In this document: piece after piece, positions 18,250 to 25,571 of the stretch | Position numbering within the stretch: the stretch's first letter is position 1 | Layout: every line of letters starts with the position of its first letter | Source: Yinghuangia sp045039925 | Lineage (GTDB): Bacteria > Actinomycetota > Actinomycetes > Streptomycetales > Streptomycetaceae | Assembly (NCBI GenBank): GCA_045039925.1 | Contig: CP108400.1 | Coordinates: forward strand, 62,001-126,000 | Length of the DNA stretch: 64,000 bases | Direction of reading: 5' to 3' | Translations under genes and position numbers: made by a program | The notes under the pieces: generated by a model | The model's input: only the letters and a program-made list of their open reading frames with translations | Databases searched by the model: none | What the model was told of the DNA's origin: nothing

Positions 18250-18505
18250 ATGCCGTTCACCGGGAATCCCGCAGGCGTGGTGCTTGACGCCGACGGCATG
18301 ACCGAGGCGGAGATGCGTGCTGTGGCGCGTGAACTGAACAACTCGGAGACGGCGTTTGTGTTCCAGCCCGACGGGGCCGACCACGACGTCCGCATCCGGT
18401 TCTTCACGCCGACCACCGAAGTCCCCACCTGCGGCCACGCCACGGTGAGCGCGCACTTTGCGCGCGCCGTCGAGTACGACCTGCCGGGCGGCCGCGTCGT
18501 TCAGA
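18250..18505 (+). pseudogene. PhzF-family N-terminal fragment
   Basis: The frame from 18250 encodes PFTGNPAGVVLDADGMTEAEM, ELNNSETAFVF and TPTTEVPTCGHATVSAHFA. These are the hallmark N-terminal motifs of PhzF isomerases, including the conserved Glu in NNSETAF and the Cys-Gly-His segment. The gene lacks its first few codons and is cut at about 18505, where ABC-transporter sequence begins. PhzF proteins are normally about 280 residues; only about 85 remain. Confidence 0.75.
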
Positions 18506-19039
18506 AGAGCGGAGGCGGCGCGGCTGCGCCGCCGCATCCAGCTCATCCCGCAGGACCCGTACGCCTCGCTCAACCCGCGTATGCGTGTCGGGGAGACCAT
18601 CGCCGAGGCGATCGACCCGCGGCGCGGCGGCCTCGCGCGCCACCGGGCTGCGGTGGAAGCCCATCTCGCCCGCGTGGCGCTGGCCCCGGACGCCGCCGAC
18701 CGGTTCCCGCACGAGTTCTCCGGCGGGCAGCGGCAGCGCATCGCCATCGCCCGGGCGCTCGCGGTGGAACCGGAGGTGATCATCGCGGACGAGATCACCT
18801 CCGCACTCGACTGCTCCGTGCAAGCCGAGGTGCTCAACCTGCTCGCCGACCTGCGCCGTGAACTGTCGTTGACGATGCTCTTCATCTCGCACAACCTCGC
18901 CGTGGTCCGCCACGTCAGCGACGAGGTCACCGTCCTGCGCTACGGCCGCGTGGTCGAGCACGGCGCCCGTGACCAGGTGTTCGAGCGGCCGGAACACGCG
19001 TACACCCGATTGCTCCTCGAAAGCGTCCCCGGAGCCTGA
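18500..19039 (+). pseudogene. Oligopeptide ABC ATPase (OppF/DppF-like), 3' fragment
   Basis: The frame ending at 19039 encodes RRRIQLIPQDPYASLNPRM (Q-loop region), FSGGQRQRIAIARALA (signature), VIIADEITSALD (Walker B) and LFISHNLAVVRHVSDEV (H-loop). A peptide-transporter-type C-terminus follows (EHAYTRLLLESVP). The Walker A portion is missing. It is fused at about 18505 to a PhzF fragment in a different frame, so it is a recombination remnant and not a working ATPase. Confidence 0.75.
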
Positions 19040-19045
19040 AGCGCT

Positions 19046-19085
19046 GAACGCCCGCCACATGACCGGGGTCCTGTGGCGGGCGTTC
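19046..19085. terminator. Bidirectional hairpin terminator
   Basis: Perfect 14-bp arms GAACGCCCGCCACA and TGTGGCGGGCGTTC with a 12-nt loop lie between the ABC fragment (+) and the esterase (-). Confidence 0.75.
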
Positions 19086-19117
19086 GCGCTCGTCAGCGTC
19101 GAAGCATTCAGGACGCG

Positions 19118-20066
19118 TCAGGCGAGGAGCTTCCGCAGGGCCGTGTGCAGGCGTCCGGTGGCAGCCGCCACGGCGGGGCTGAGGTGTTCCATGCCGTAGA
19201 AGCCGTGGACAAGGCCATCGCACCGCAGGTGTTCGACGGGGGACGCCAGCTTCGCGCAGAGCTTCCGCGTACCGGTCCCCTTCGTCACACAGGGGGTCGA
19301 ACTCGGCAGTCGCGACCACGGCGGGGGCCAGACCGCCCAGCTCGGCCGCGACCAGCGGAGAGACCCGGGGGTCCGCGCTGAGCCCGGTGAACTCCGCTGC
19401 CCCGGGCGGCACGCCCAGGTACTGCTCGTAGAACCAGTACAGGCCTGCCGTGCTCAGCAGGTACCCCTCGCTTTGGGTAGTACGGGAGCGGTAGGTGCCG
19501 CCGATGTCGGTGCTCGGGTAGAGCAGAAACTGCGCGGCCAAGCCGAGTCCCTCGGTGCGGGCCTGCTGGGCGCACACCGCGGCGAGGGTCGCGCCGGCAC
19601 TGTCCCCGGCGACGGCGATCCGGGTCGAGTCGCCGCCGAAATCGCCAATGTGATGGGAAACCCATGTCAGCGCGGCGTACGCGTCGTCCACTGCTGCGGG
19701 AAAGCGGTGCTCGGGTGCGAGCCGGTAGTCGACACCGACCACGACCGCGCCCACGTCGTGGCACAGCCGCCTCATCTGGGAGTCATGGGTGTCCAGGTCG
19801 CCGAGGGTCCAACCACCGCCCTGCAGATACACCATCGTCGGCACCACGCCCTCCGCCGCGGGCCGGTACACGCGCGCCGGAATGGAGCCGGAGAGCACGG
19901 CAGGGCTGACCGAAGCAACCTCGGGCAACGCTGCGGGGTCCACCAAAGCAGCTACCAACGCCCGCAGTTGGTGCCGAGCAGAGTCCACGGTCTGCGTCTG
20001 TGCCGGCCCGGCGTCAGGGCCACGCAGGCCTTGCAGGCAGGCAGCGATGTGCGGATCAAGCGGCAT
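19118..20066 (-). pseudogene. HSL-family alpha/beta hydrolase, frameshifted near the C-terminus
   Basis: The start is the ATG at 20066 with GAGGAG 7 nt upstream. The N-terminal 270 residues carry the hormone-sensitive-lipase motifs: an oxyanion-hole HGGG variant read here as LQGGGW, GVDYRLAPEHRFPAA, and the nucleophile in AGDSAGATLA. After AEALREAGVP the frame is lost at a run of five G/C bases (19238-19242). Removing one base restores VEHLRCDGLVHGFYG with the catalytic His and a stop at 19118. The oxyanion motif lacks the usual His, replaced by Gln. It may be non-functional, or intact if the run is a sequencing error. It sits beside two related esterases. Confidence 0.75.
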
Positions 20067-20234
20067 GTCAGGTCTCCTCAGGGTTCAGGAGCCCACTATG
20101 GGAGCCCCGCGCACCCGGGAGTCAGAAATGCCGGAAAGCATCATAGAGATTATCATTCCACCCGATTCCGGCGCGTACTCTGCCGTGCCGGACGCCGCAA
20201 CCCACGTCGACTTGCGCCGCTCGCGCCGGGGCGG

Positions 20235-21203
20235 TCAGGCGGTCGTCTTGTGGTGTTCGCGGAGGAAGGCGACCAGCACCGCGCGGAACTCGCGGGCCTC
20301 GGGCAGCAGCGCCGTGTAGATGTGCGCGTTGTGGACGAAGCCGTCCCAGCGGCGCAGCGTGGTGGGGATACCGGCCTCGGCGAGGCGCCGGGCGTATGCC
20401 TCTGCGGCGTCGCGCCCGGGGTCGTACTCGCAGGTCATCACGAGGGCGGGCGGGAGTCCGGCGAGGGTTGCCGCGCGCATCGGGGAGACGTAGGGGTCCG
20501 CCGGGTCGCCGTGGTCGCCGAGGTAGAACGCGACCGCCTGCCGGACAAGCGACGCGTCGAGGCCGTAGCCCGCGCCGTACTCCGCCACCGAGGGATAGTC
20601 GAGCGACAGGTCGGTGGCCGGCACCGTGAGCGCCTGGGCGACCGGCATCGGGCAGCCCCGGTCGCGAAGGGCCAGGCAGGCGGCGGCTGCCAGGTTGCCT
20701 CCGGCGCTGCCCCCGCCGATCGACATCCTGGTCGGATCGACGCCCAGCGCGACCGCATGTTCGTGCAGCCACAGCCACGCGGCGATGCCGTCCTCCAACG
20801 GGACGGGGTACGGGTGTTCAGGCGCCAGCCGGTAGTCCACCGACACCACCACGCAGTCCGCCAGGGCGGCAAGGTTGCCGCAACCGGCGTCGAAGTGCTC
20901 TACGGTTCCCAGCCACCACGCGCCGCCGTGCAGGAACAGGTGCGCCGGACGGCCTGCGACCGGGGCGTCGCCGGGCGGCGTGTAGGTGCGCACCCTGATG
21001 ACGCCGGGCTGCGGGTGGTCGGCCGGGGCCTCAAGGTCGCGGCACACCACGTCGTCCGGCATGGGCTCGGCGAACCGGCCGCCTTGCGCCATGCCGAGGT
21101 GGATGAGCTCGCGCTTCTCCGCAAGCGGCAGATCGGCCGACAACAGAGCATCCGCGCCGGCCATCGCCTGGAGGAGTGGCAGCAGGGGCGGCAGGACAGG
21201 CAT
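20235..21203 (-). CDS. HSL-family alpha/beta hydrolase (esterase)
   Basis: The 322-residue protein has the oxyanion-hole motif LFLHGGAWW, VSVDYRLAPEHPYP, and the nucleophile elbow GGGSAGGN; the expected catalytic Asp and His lie in EYDPGRD and DGFVHNAH. It belongs to the hormone-sensitive-lipase-like esterases that cleave short acyl or aryl esters. The ATG at 21203 has GGAG at a 5-nt spacing. It is closely related to the esterase at 24455-25405, so the two arose by duplication. It is divergent from the binding-protein gene at 21440, and their shared upstream region holds a candidate PadR operator. It is likely cytoplasmic, as no signal peptide is seen. Confidence 0.88.
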   Translation of the reverse strand: MPVLPPLLPLLQAMAGADALLSADLPLAEKRELIHLGMAQGGRFAEPMPDDVVCRDLEAPADHPQPGVIRVRTYTPPGDAPVAGRPAHLFLHGGAWWLGTVEHFDAGCGNLAALADCVVVSVDYRLAPEHPYPVPLEDGIAAWLWLHEHAVALGVDPTRMSIGGGSAGGNLAAAACLALRDRGCPMPVAQALTVPATDLSLDYPSVAEYGAGYGLDASLVRQAVAFYLGDHGDPADPYVSPMRAATLAGLPPALVMTCEYDPGRDAAEAYARRLAEAGIPTTLRRWDGFVHNAHIYTALLPEAREFRAVLVAFLREHHKTTA

Positions 21204-21439
21204 GCGGTCTCCGAATCACTGGCGTCCACGGGTACCGACGGCTCGGCGACCGCCGGACGGGTCGCACGGCATATGTACGTTAGAACATTGTGGTCTCGCA
21301 CAACACCCGTTGACACCATGAACCTTCCCCCCGACCCTGGGGATATATAGATTCCTGAGCCTATATCGGATTCCGGTTCGCGCAGTTTCCCCGCTTGTGC
21401 CGCGCCCTGCTTTCCCGTCGCCCGGAAAGGCCAGACCGC
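21204..21439. promoter_or_regulatory. Divergent promoter region with ATGT-N8-ACAT dyad at 21273-21288
   Basis: The region separates an esterase (-) from a binding-protein gene (+) and is AT-richer than its surroundings. At 21273-21288 ATGT and ACAT are separated by 8 bases, the spacing described for PadR operators. GCATATGTAC (21269-21278) recurs at 31841-31850 ahead of the formylglycine-generating enzyme gene. A second AT-rich element GATATATAGATTC lies at about 21343. A PadR gene in the same island is the natural candidate regulator. This is inference from motif match. Confidence 0.45.
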
Positions 21440-22732
21440 ATGCTCTCGTCCAGATCCCACCGCACCCGTACCCTCGCTTGCGCGCTCGCCGCAGCCACCG
21501 CGGTCTGCAGCTGCACCATCGAGGACGACGCCCCGGCCGCGCCTGCCGGCTCCCCGCCTGCCGGGGCGGCCGCGATCGCCCCCGGGGTCTCGGCCAACTC
21601 GATCAAGCTCGGCGTCGCGTACCCCGACCTCTCCAGCGTCAAGCAGTTCGTCAACCTCGACCACGGCGACTACGAGGCGGCGTTCAACACACTGATCAAG
21701 AAGATCAACGACGCGGGCGGCATCAACGGGCGCAAGATCGTGCCGGTGTACGCCAAGTCCAACCTCCTGTCACCGGCCGCCGCCCAAGAGACGTGTGTGA
21801 AGCTCACCGAGGACGAGAAGGTCTTCGCCGTCCTCGCGGTGGCCATCGGCGAAGAGCAAGCGCTGTGCTACGCAGGCACGCACAAGACCGCCCTCGTCGG
21901 ATGGGCGCAGTCCAAGGAAGCGGCGGCCAAGGTGCAAGCGCCCTGGTTCACGTACTTCGCGGCCGGCGACGCACCCATCGGCGGTATGGAAGTCTTCGCC
22001 TCGCGCGGCGACTTCGCGGGACGCAAGGTCGCGGTGGTGGCCAACGCCCAGGAGCAGACATCGGTCGACAAGAACGTACTTCCGGCGCTCCAGGGCCTCG
22101 GCGTTACGCCCGTCGCCACCGGCTATCTGCCGAACACCGGCGGCGACGCGGCAGCGTACGCCCAGCAGGCGAACGTGTTCTTCCAGAAAGCCCAGTCCGC
22201 CGGCGCGGACACCGTCCTGATGGTCGGCCAGGTGTCCGCCGCGCTGCCCCAGGTGCTGGAGAAGACCCCATGGCGCCCAAAGCTGCTGTTCACGGTGCCG
22301 CCCTCACCCTACCTGGCCGACCGGGGCAAGCACGACTTCGGCATCCTGGCCGGCTCGGTGGTGGCCTCCCAGGTCCCGGACTGGGACGACCCCGCGATGC
22401 AACAGTGCGTACGCGACGTCGAGCAGGCCGTGCCCGCCCTCGCCGGAAAGCTGACCGACCCCGCGAAGGTGCCCTCGGGCCAGCCCCAGCTCGCCTTCTC
22501 GGTGTCGGCGGCATGTCAGACGCTGACGTTGTTCAAGGCCATCGCCGACAAGGCCGGGCCCGACCTCAACCACGCGACGTTCCAGCAGGCGGGCTACTCC
22601 CTCGGCCGCGTCCACATCCCCGGCCTCCGCGACGACGCCACCTACAGCCCCCAGTCGACCAACGGGTCAATTCCTATACGCCCCCTGACGTATGACGCGG
22701 CCAACAACACCTACGTGCCAGCGGGTCCATGA
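21440..22732 (+). CDS. Leu/Ile/Val-type ABC substrate-binding lipoprotein (paralogue 1)
   Basis: The protein is about 430 residues from the ATG at 21440 (GGAAAGG upstream). It opens with basic residues, a hydrophobic stretch (LACALAAATAVCSC) and a Cys that would be lipidated, though the lipobox is atypical (AVCSC). The mature part is a periplasmic-binding fold type I of the branched-chain/hydrophobic ligand class (IKLGVAYPDLSSVKQFV, GGINGRKIVPVYAKSN). It is clearly paralogous to the proteins at 37320-38630 and 40222-41523. No permease gene is adjacent, so it probably feeds the fused permease encoded at 31979-34876. The ligand is unknown; homologues bind amino acids, amides or aromatic compounds. 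Confidence 0.88.
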   Translation: MLSSRSHRTRTLACALAAATAVCSCTIEDDAPAAPAGSPPAGAAAIAPGVSANSIKLGVAYPDLSSVKQFVNLDHGDYEAAFNTLIKKINDAGGINGRKIVPVYAKSNLLSPAAAQETCVKLTEDEKVFAVLAVAIGEEQALCYAGTHKTALVGWAQSKEAAAKVQAPWFTYFAAGDAPIGGMEVFASRGDFAGRKVAVVANAQEQTSVDKNVLPALQGLGVTPVATGYLPNTGGDAAAYAQQANVFFQKAQSAGADTVLMVGQVSAALPQVLEKTPWRPKLLFTVPPSPYLADRGKHDFGILAGSVVASQVPDWDDPAMQQCVRDVEQAVPALAGKLTDPAKVPSGQPQLAFSVSAACQTLTLFKAIADKAGPDLNHATFQQAGYSLGRVHIPGLRDDATYSPQSTNGSIPIRPLTYDAANNTYVPAGP

Positions 22733-22772
22733 GGCCGTCCGCCGATCCCCGGTGCCGACGATGACGAAGACC

Positions 22773-22809
22773 GGTGACGCGCGCGGGGCGGATCCCCGCG
22801 CGCGTCACC
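22773..22809. terminator. Bidirectional hairpin terminator
   Basis: Perfect 16-bp arms (GGTGACGCGCGCGGGG and its complement) around a 5-nt loop separate convergent binding-protein (+) and sulfatase (-) genes. Confidence 0.8.
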
Positions 22810-22822
22810 GCCACCCTCAACG

Positions 22823-24406
22823 TCAGCGTTTGATGCCCAGCACGGACGGGCCGTGCTGCTCGATGAGCCTGACCCAGGCCTTGACGTACTCGTCCGTGCG
22901 GGGGCGGTCGGGGGCGTGCCACGAGACCGGGACCGTGAGCGTGGCGAGGCGCGCTTCGAGGTCCACGGCGAGGTGCTCGCGTCCGGTGTCGCGCAGGTGT
23001 TGGGCGTACTTCGCCGGGTCCGTGTAGTAGGTCGGCCCGGTCTGCAGGGTGGCCTGCATAGGATCGGGCAGGCAGCCGGGACGGCCCGCGTACTGGTGCC
23101 ACCACTCGGACAGGTGGGAGCGCATCCGGACGGCCAGCTCGGGCTCGTCGGCGAGGAGGTCTCGGGTGAGATACGGGTCGTTGGTGACGTCGAAGAGTTG
23201 CTCCCACTCGGCGCGGAACGAGCCCGGGTGGTAGGTGCGCATGTAGAGGTGGTCGCGGGTACGAACGGCGCGTTGGTACGTGTGCGCGCCGTGGCCTAGG
23301 ACCAAGTACTCGCGCGACTCCAGGGCTTCGCCGCGCACCGCGGGGGCGAAGGAGGTGCCCTGCCAGCCGTCGGGGGTGCGGATGCCGAGCAGGTCGCACA
23401 GGGTCGGGGCGAGGTCGATGTTGTACAGGAGTGCGTCGTTGCGGCGTTCCTCGTCCGGAAGTTCGTCGGTGACGCCGGGCCAGTAGAACACCAGGGGAAG
23501 CCGGTGGGTGGGCTCGTTCGCCAGGCCGTGTTCGGCGTAGGAGCCGTTCTCGCCGAAGGACTCGCCGTGGTCGGCGCTGACGATGACCGCCGTCTCCTCG
23601 GCGATGCCGAGCTCCTCGAGGACGGCCATGAGTTGCCCGAAGTGGTGGTCCCAGTAGGCGATCGTGCCGTCGAAGCCGTTGATCAGGTGCTCGAAGTCCG
23701 CGCGCGAGGCGACCTGGTCGGGCATGTTCTCCGGCACCGGGGACTTCGTCGCACCGTAGGCCGTGTAGTGCAGGTCCAGTGCGGTGCGCGGGCCGTAAGT
23801 CTCGGCGCCGTGCCGGGCGATCGTCTCCTCGTCCGGCCACTCCTGCACCGGCCCGGACGCGGCCATCCGCTCGGTCCACTCGACGGGCTGGGTGTAGTTG
23901 GTGTGCGGTTCCCAGTACGTCAGGTGCAGGTACCAGTTGTCTTCGTCGGCGTGCCGCCGGATCCAGTCGATCGCCACGCGGTTGACGTCCTCGGCGTCTT
24001 CGTCGCCCATGTTCGGTGTGGCGCGCAGGGCCTCACGGAAGTTGGCGTGGAAGAAGTACGCGCGGTGCCGCTCGGCGAACACCGATACCGCCGCCGTGTA
24101 CATGCCGGCTGTACTCACCAGGTGCTGGCCGAGCAGGGGCTGGTCGGGCTCGGGGCCGTGGCCCGCGTCCATGCGGAACCGCGCAGCCTCGCCGAAGTGG
24201 CCGATCACCCCGTTGGTGATGCCGAACTGGCCGCTGGTCAGCGCGGTGCGCGACGGCAGGCACGGGGAGTCCGAGCAGTAGTAGCGGTCGAACACCACCG
24301 ACTTGTCCGCCAGCTTCTGCAGATGCGGGGTGGTCGGCCGGTGGTAGCCGTAGGGGGTGGTGTGGTCGGCGCGCAGGGTGTCCACGTCGACATAGATGAT
24401 GCGCAC
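22823..24406 (-). CDS. Type I sulfatase 1 (CLPSR)
   Basis: The 527-residue alkaline-phosphatase-superfamily protein starts at a GTG with AAGGAG 9 nt upstream. N-terminal metal-binding VDVDTLRADH is followed by the active-site motif CLPSRTALTSG, in which Cys becomes formylglycine. A later VSADHGESFGENG supplies metal ligands. No export signal is seen, so it should act in the cytoplasm on imported substrate. It is the last gene of a probable GH3-esterase-sulfatase operon (28052 to 22823). A formylglycine-generating enzyme is encoded at 30858-31817. The substrate, a sulfate ester, is not identifiable from sequence alone. Confidence 0.92.
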   Translation of the reverse strand: MRIIYVDVDTLRADHTTPYGYHRPTTPHLQKLADKSVVFDRYYCSDSPCLPSRTALTSGQFGITNGVIGHFGEAARFRMDAGHGPEPDQPLLGQHLVSTAGMYTAAVSVFAERHRAYFFHANFREALRATPNMGDEDAEDVNRVAIDWIRRHADEDNWYLHLTYWEPHTNYTQPVEWTERMAASGPVQEWPDEETIARHGAETYGPRTALDLHYTAYGATKSPVPENMPDQVASRADFEHLINGFDGTIAYWDHHFGQLMAVLEELGIAEETAVIVSADHGESFGENGSYAEHGLANEPTHRLPLVFYWPGVTDELPDEERRNDALLYNIDLAPTLCDLLGIRTPDGWQGTSFAPAVRGEALESREYLVLGHGAHTYQRAVRTRDHLYMRTYHPGSFRAEWEQLFDVTNDPYLTRDLLADEPELAVRMRSHLSEWWHQYAGRPGCLPDPMQATLQTGPTYYTDPAKYAQHLRDTGREHLAVDLEARLATLTVPVSWHAPDRPRTDEYVKAWVRLIEQHGPSVLGIKR

Positions 24407-24454
24407 GGGCGGGATCTCCTTGCTGAGGGCGGAACCGAAGCTGATGGTGGACCG

Positions 24455-25405
24455 CTATGCGCCGTGGCGGTCGATGAGGAAGTCGACGGTCATGGCGCGG
24501 ATCTGCCGGGCTTCCTCGAGCAGCGCGGTGAACCCGCAGGAGCTGTGGATCAGTCCGTCGGCGCGATGCTGCTGTACATCCACCCCGGCCTCGGCAAGGC
24601 GGCGTGCATAGGCTTCGCCGACATCGCGGACGGGGTCGTACTCGCAGGTCAGCACCAGGGCGGGCGGCAGTCCCGCCAGCGATGCGGCGCGTATCGGGGA
24701 CGCGTACGGATCGGCCGCGTCGCCGTGGTCACCCAAGTACAGCCCGATGGCTTCCTCGAGCATCGACCGCTCGAGGATGTAGCCGTGGGCATAGACGTCC
24801 ACCGACGGGTAGTCCGGGGCCGGGACGGTGAGCACCTGCGCGACCGGCATCGGGAGTCCGCGGTCGCGCAGCAGCAGGCACGCCGACGCCGCGAGGTTGC
24901 CGCCCGCGCTCTCGCCCCCGATCGACATGCGCGCCGATTCGACACCGAGGTCGGCGGCATTCGCGTGCAGCCACTGCCACGCGGCGACGGTGTCCTCCAG
25001 CGCTGCCGGGTAGGGGAACTCGGGGGCGAGGCGGTAGTCCAGGGACACCACCACGCAGTCGGCCAGCGCCGCGAGGTTGCCGCAGGCCGCATCGGTCTGC
25101 TCGACGGTTCCCATCCACCAGGCGCCGCCGTGCATGAACAGGTTTGCAGGGAAGCCCTGTTCGGGGCTGCCGCATGGAGGGGTGTACACCCGCAGCCGGA
25201 CGCTGCCGGGTACAGGGCCATGGACGGTCAGGTCGATGTCGCGGATGGCGACGGATGCTGGCGCCGGCTGCGTGATGGTGTCGTCCGGCGTCATCGCCGC
25301 GTGGATGAGTTCGCGCCGCTGCGCGACCGGCAGTTCCTGCAGTAGGTGCAAGGGCGCGGCGGCGACGGCGGCGAGGATGGGTTGGAGCTGCGGAAGCGGC
25401 GGCAT
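24455..25405 (-). CDS. HSL-family alpha/beta hydrolase (esterase)
   Basis: The 316-residue paralogue of the esterase at 20235-21203 has NLFMHGGAWW, VSLDYRLAPEFPYP, nucleophile motif GGESAGGN, EYDPVRD and a C-terminal DGLIHSSCG with the presumed catalytic His. The start is the ATG at 25405 with GGGGAG 7 nt upstream. It lies between GH3 and sulfatase genes on the same strand, 48 bp before the sulfatase. It probably deacylates the same type of substrate. The residue after the nucleophile-elbow Gly is Glu here, as in many HSL esterases, whereas the other copy has Gly. Confidence 0.87.
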   Translation of the reverse strand: MPPLPQLQPILAAVAAAPLHLLQELPVAQRRELIHAAMTPDDTITQPAPASVAIRDIDLTVHGPVPGSVRLRVYTPPCGSPEQGFPANLFMHGGAWWMGTVEQTDAACGNLAALADCVVVSLDYRLAPEFPYPAALEDTVAAWQWLHANAADLGVESARMSIGGESAGGNLAASACLLLRDRGLPMPVAQVLTVPAPDYPSVDVYAHGYILERSMLEEAIGLYLGDHGDAADPYASPIRAASLAGLPPALVLTCEYDPVRDVGEAYARRLAEAGVDVQQHRADGLIHSSCGFTALLEEARQIRAMTVDFLIDRHGA

Positions 25406-25479
25406 GAGGGTTCTCCCCTGGTGTGGCGGGAGAAGGCGCGCGCCCTGGTGATCGGCCGAGGCTGCCCGGATACGTACCG

Positions 25480-25515
25480 GGGGCCACGGGTGGCCCCTCC
25501 GAGGGATCCTCGGAG
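25480..25515 (-). terminator. Double hairpin between GH3 and esterase genes
   Basis: Two adjoining stems (GGGGCCA/TGGCCCC and CTCCGAGG/CCTCGGAG) lie in the 166-bp gap. They may end part of the GH3 transcript or protect its 3' end, giving different expression of downstream genes. Confidence 0.5.
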
Positions 25516-25571
25516 AGGCGGGCCGCCTTCGGTCGGGCTCGTGGGGGCGCGATGGACAGCGGTCGCGCGCG

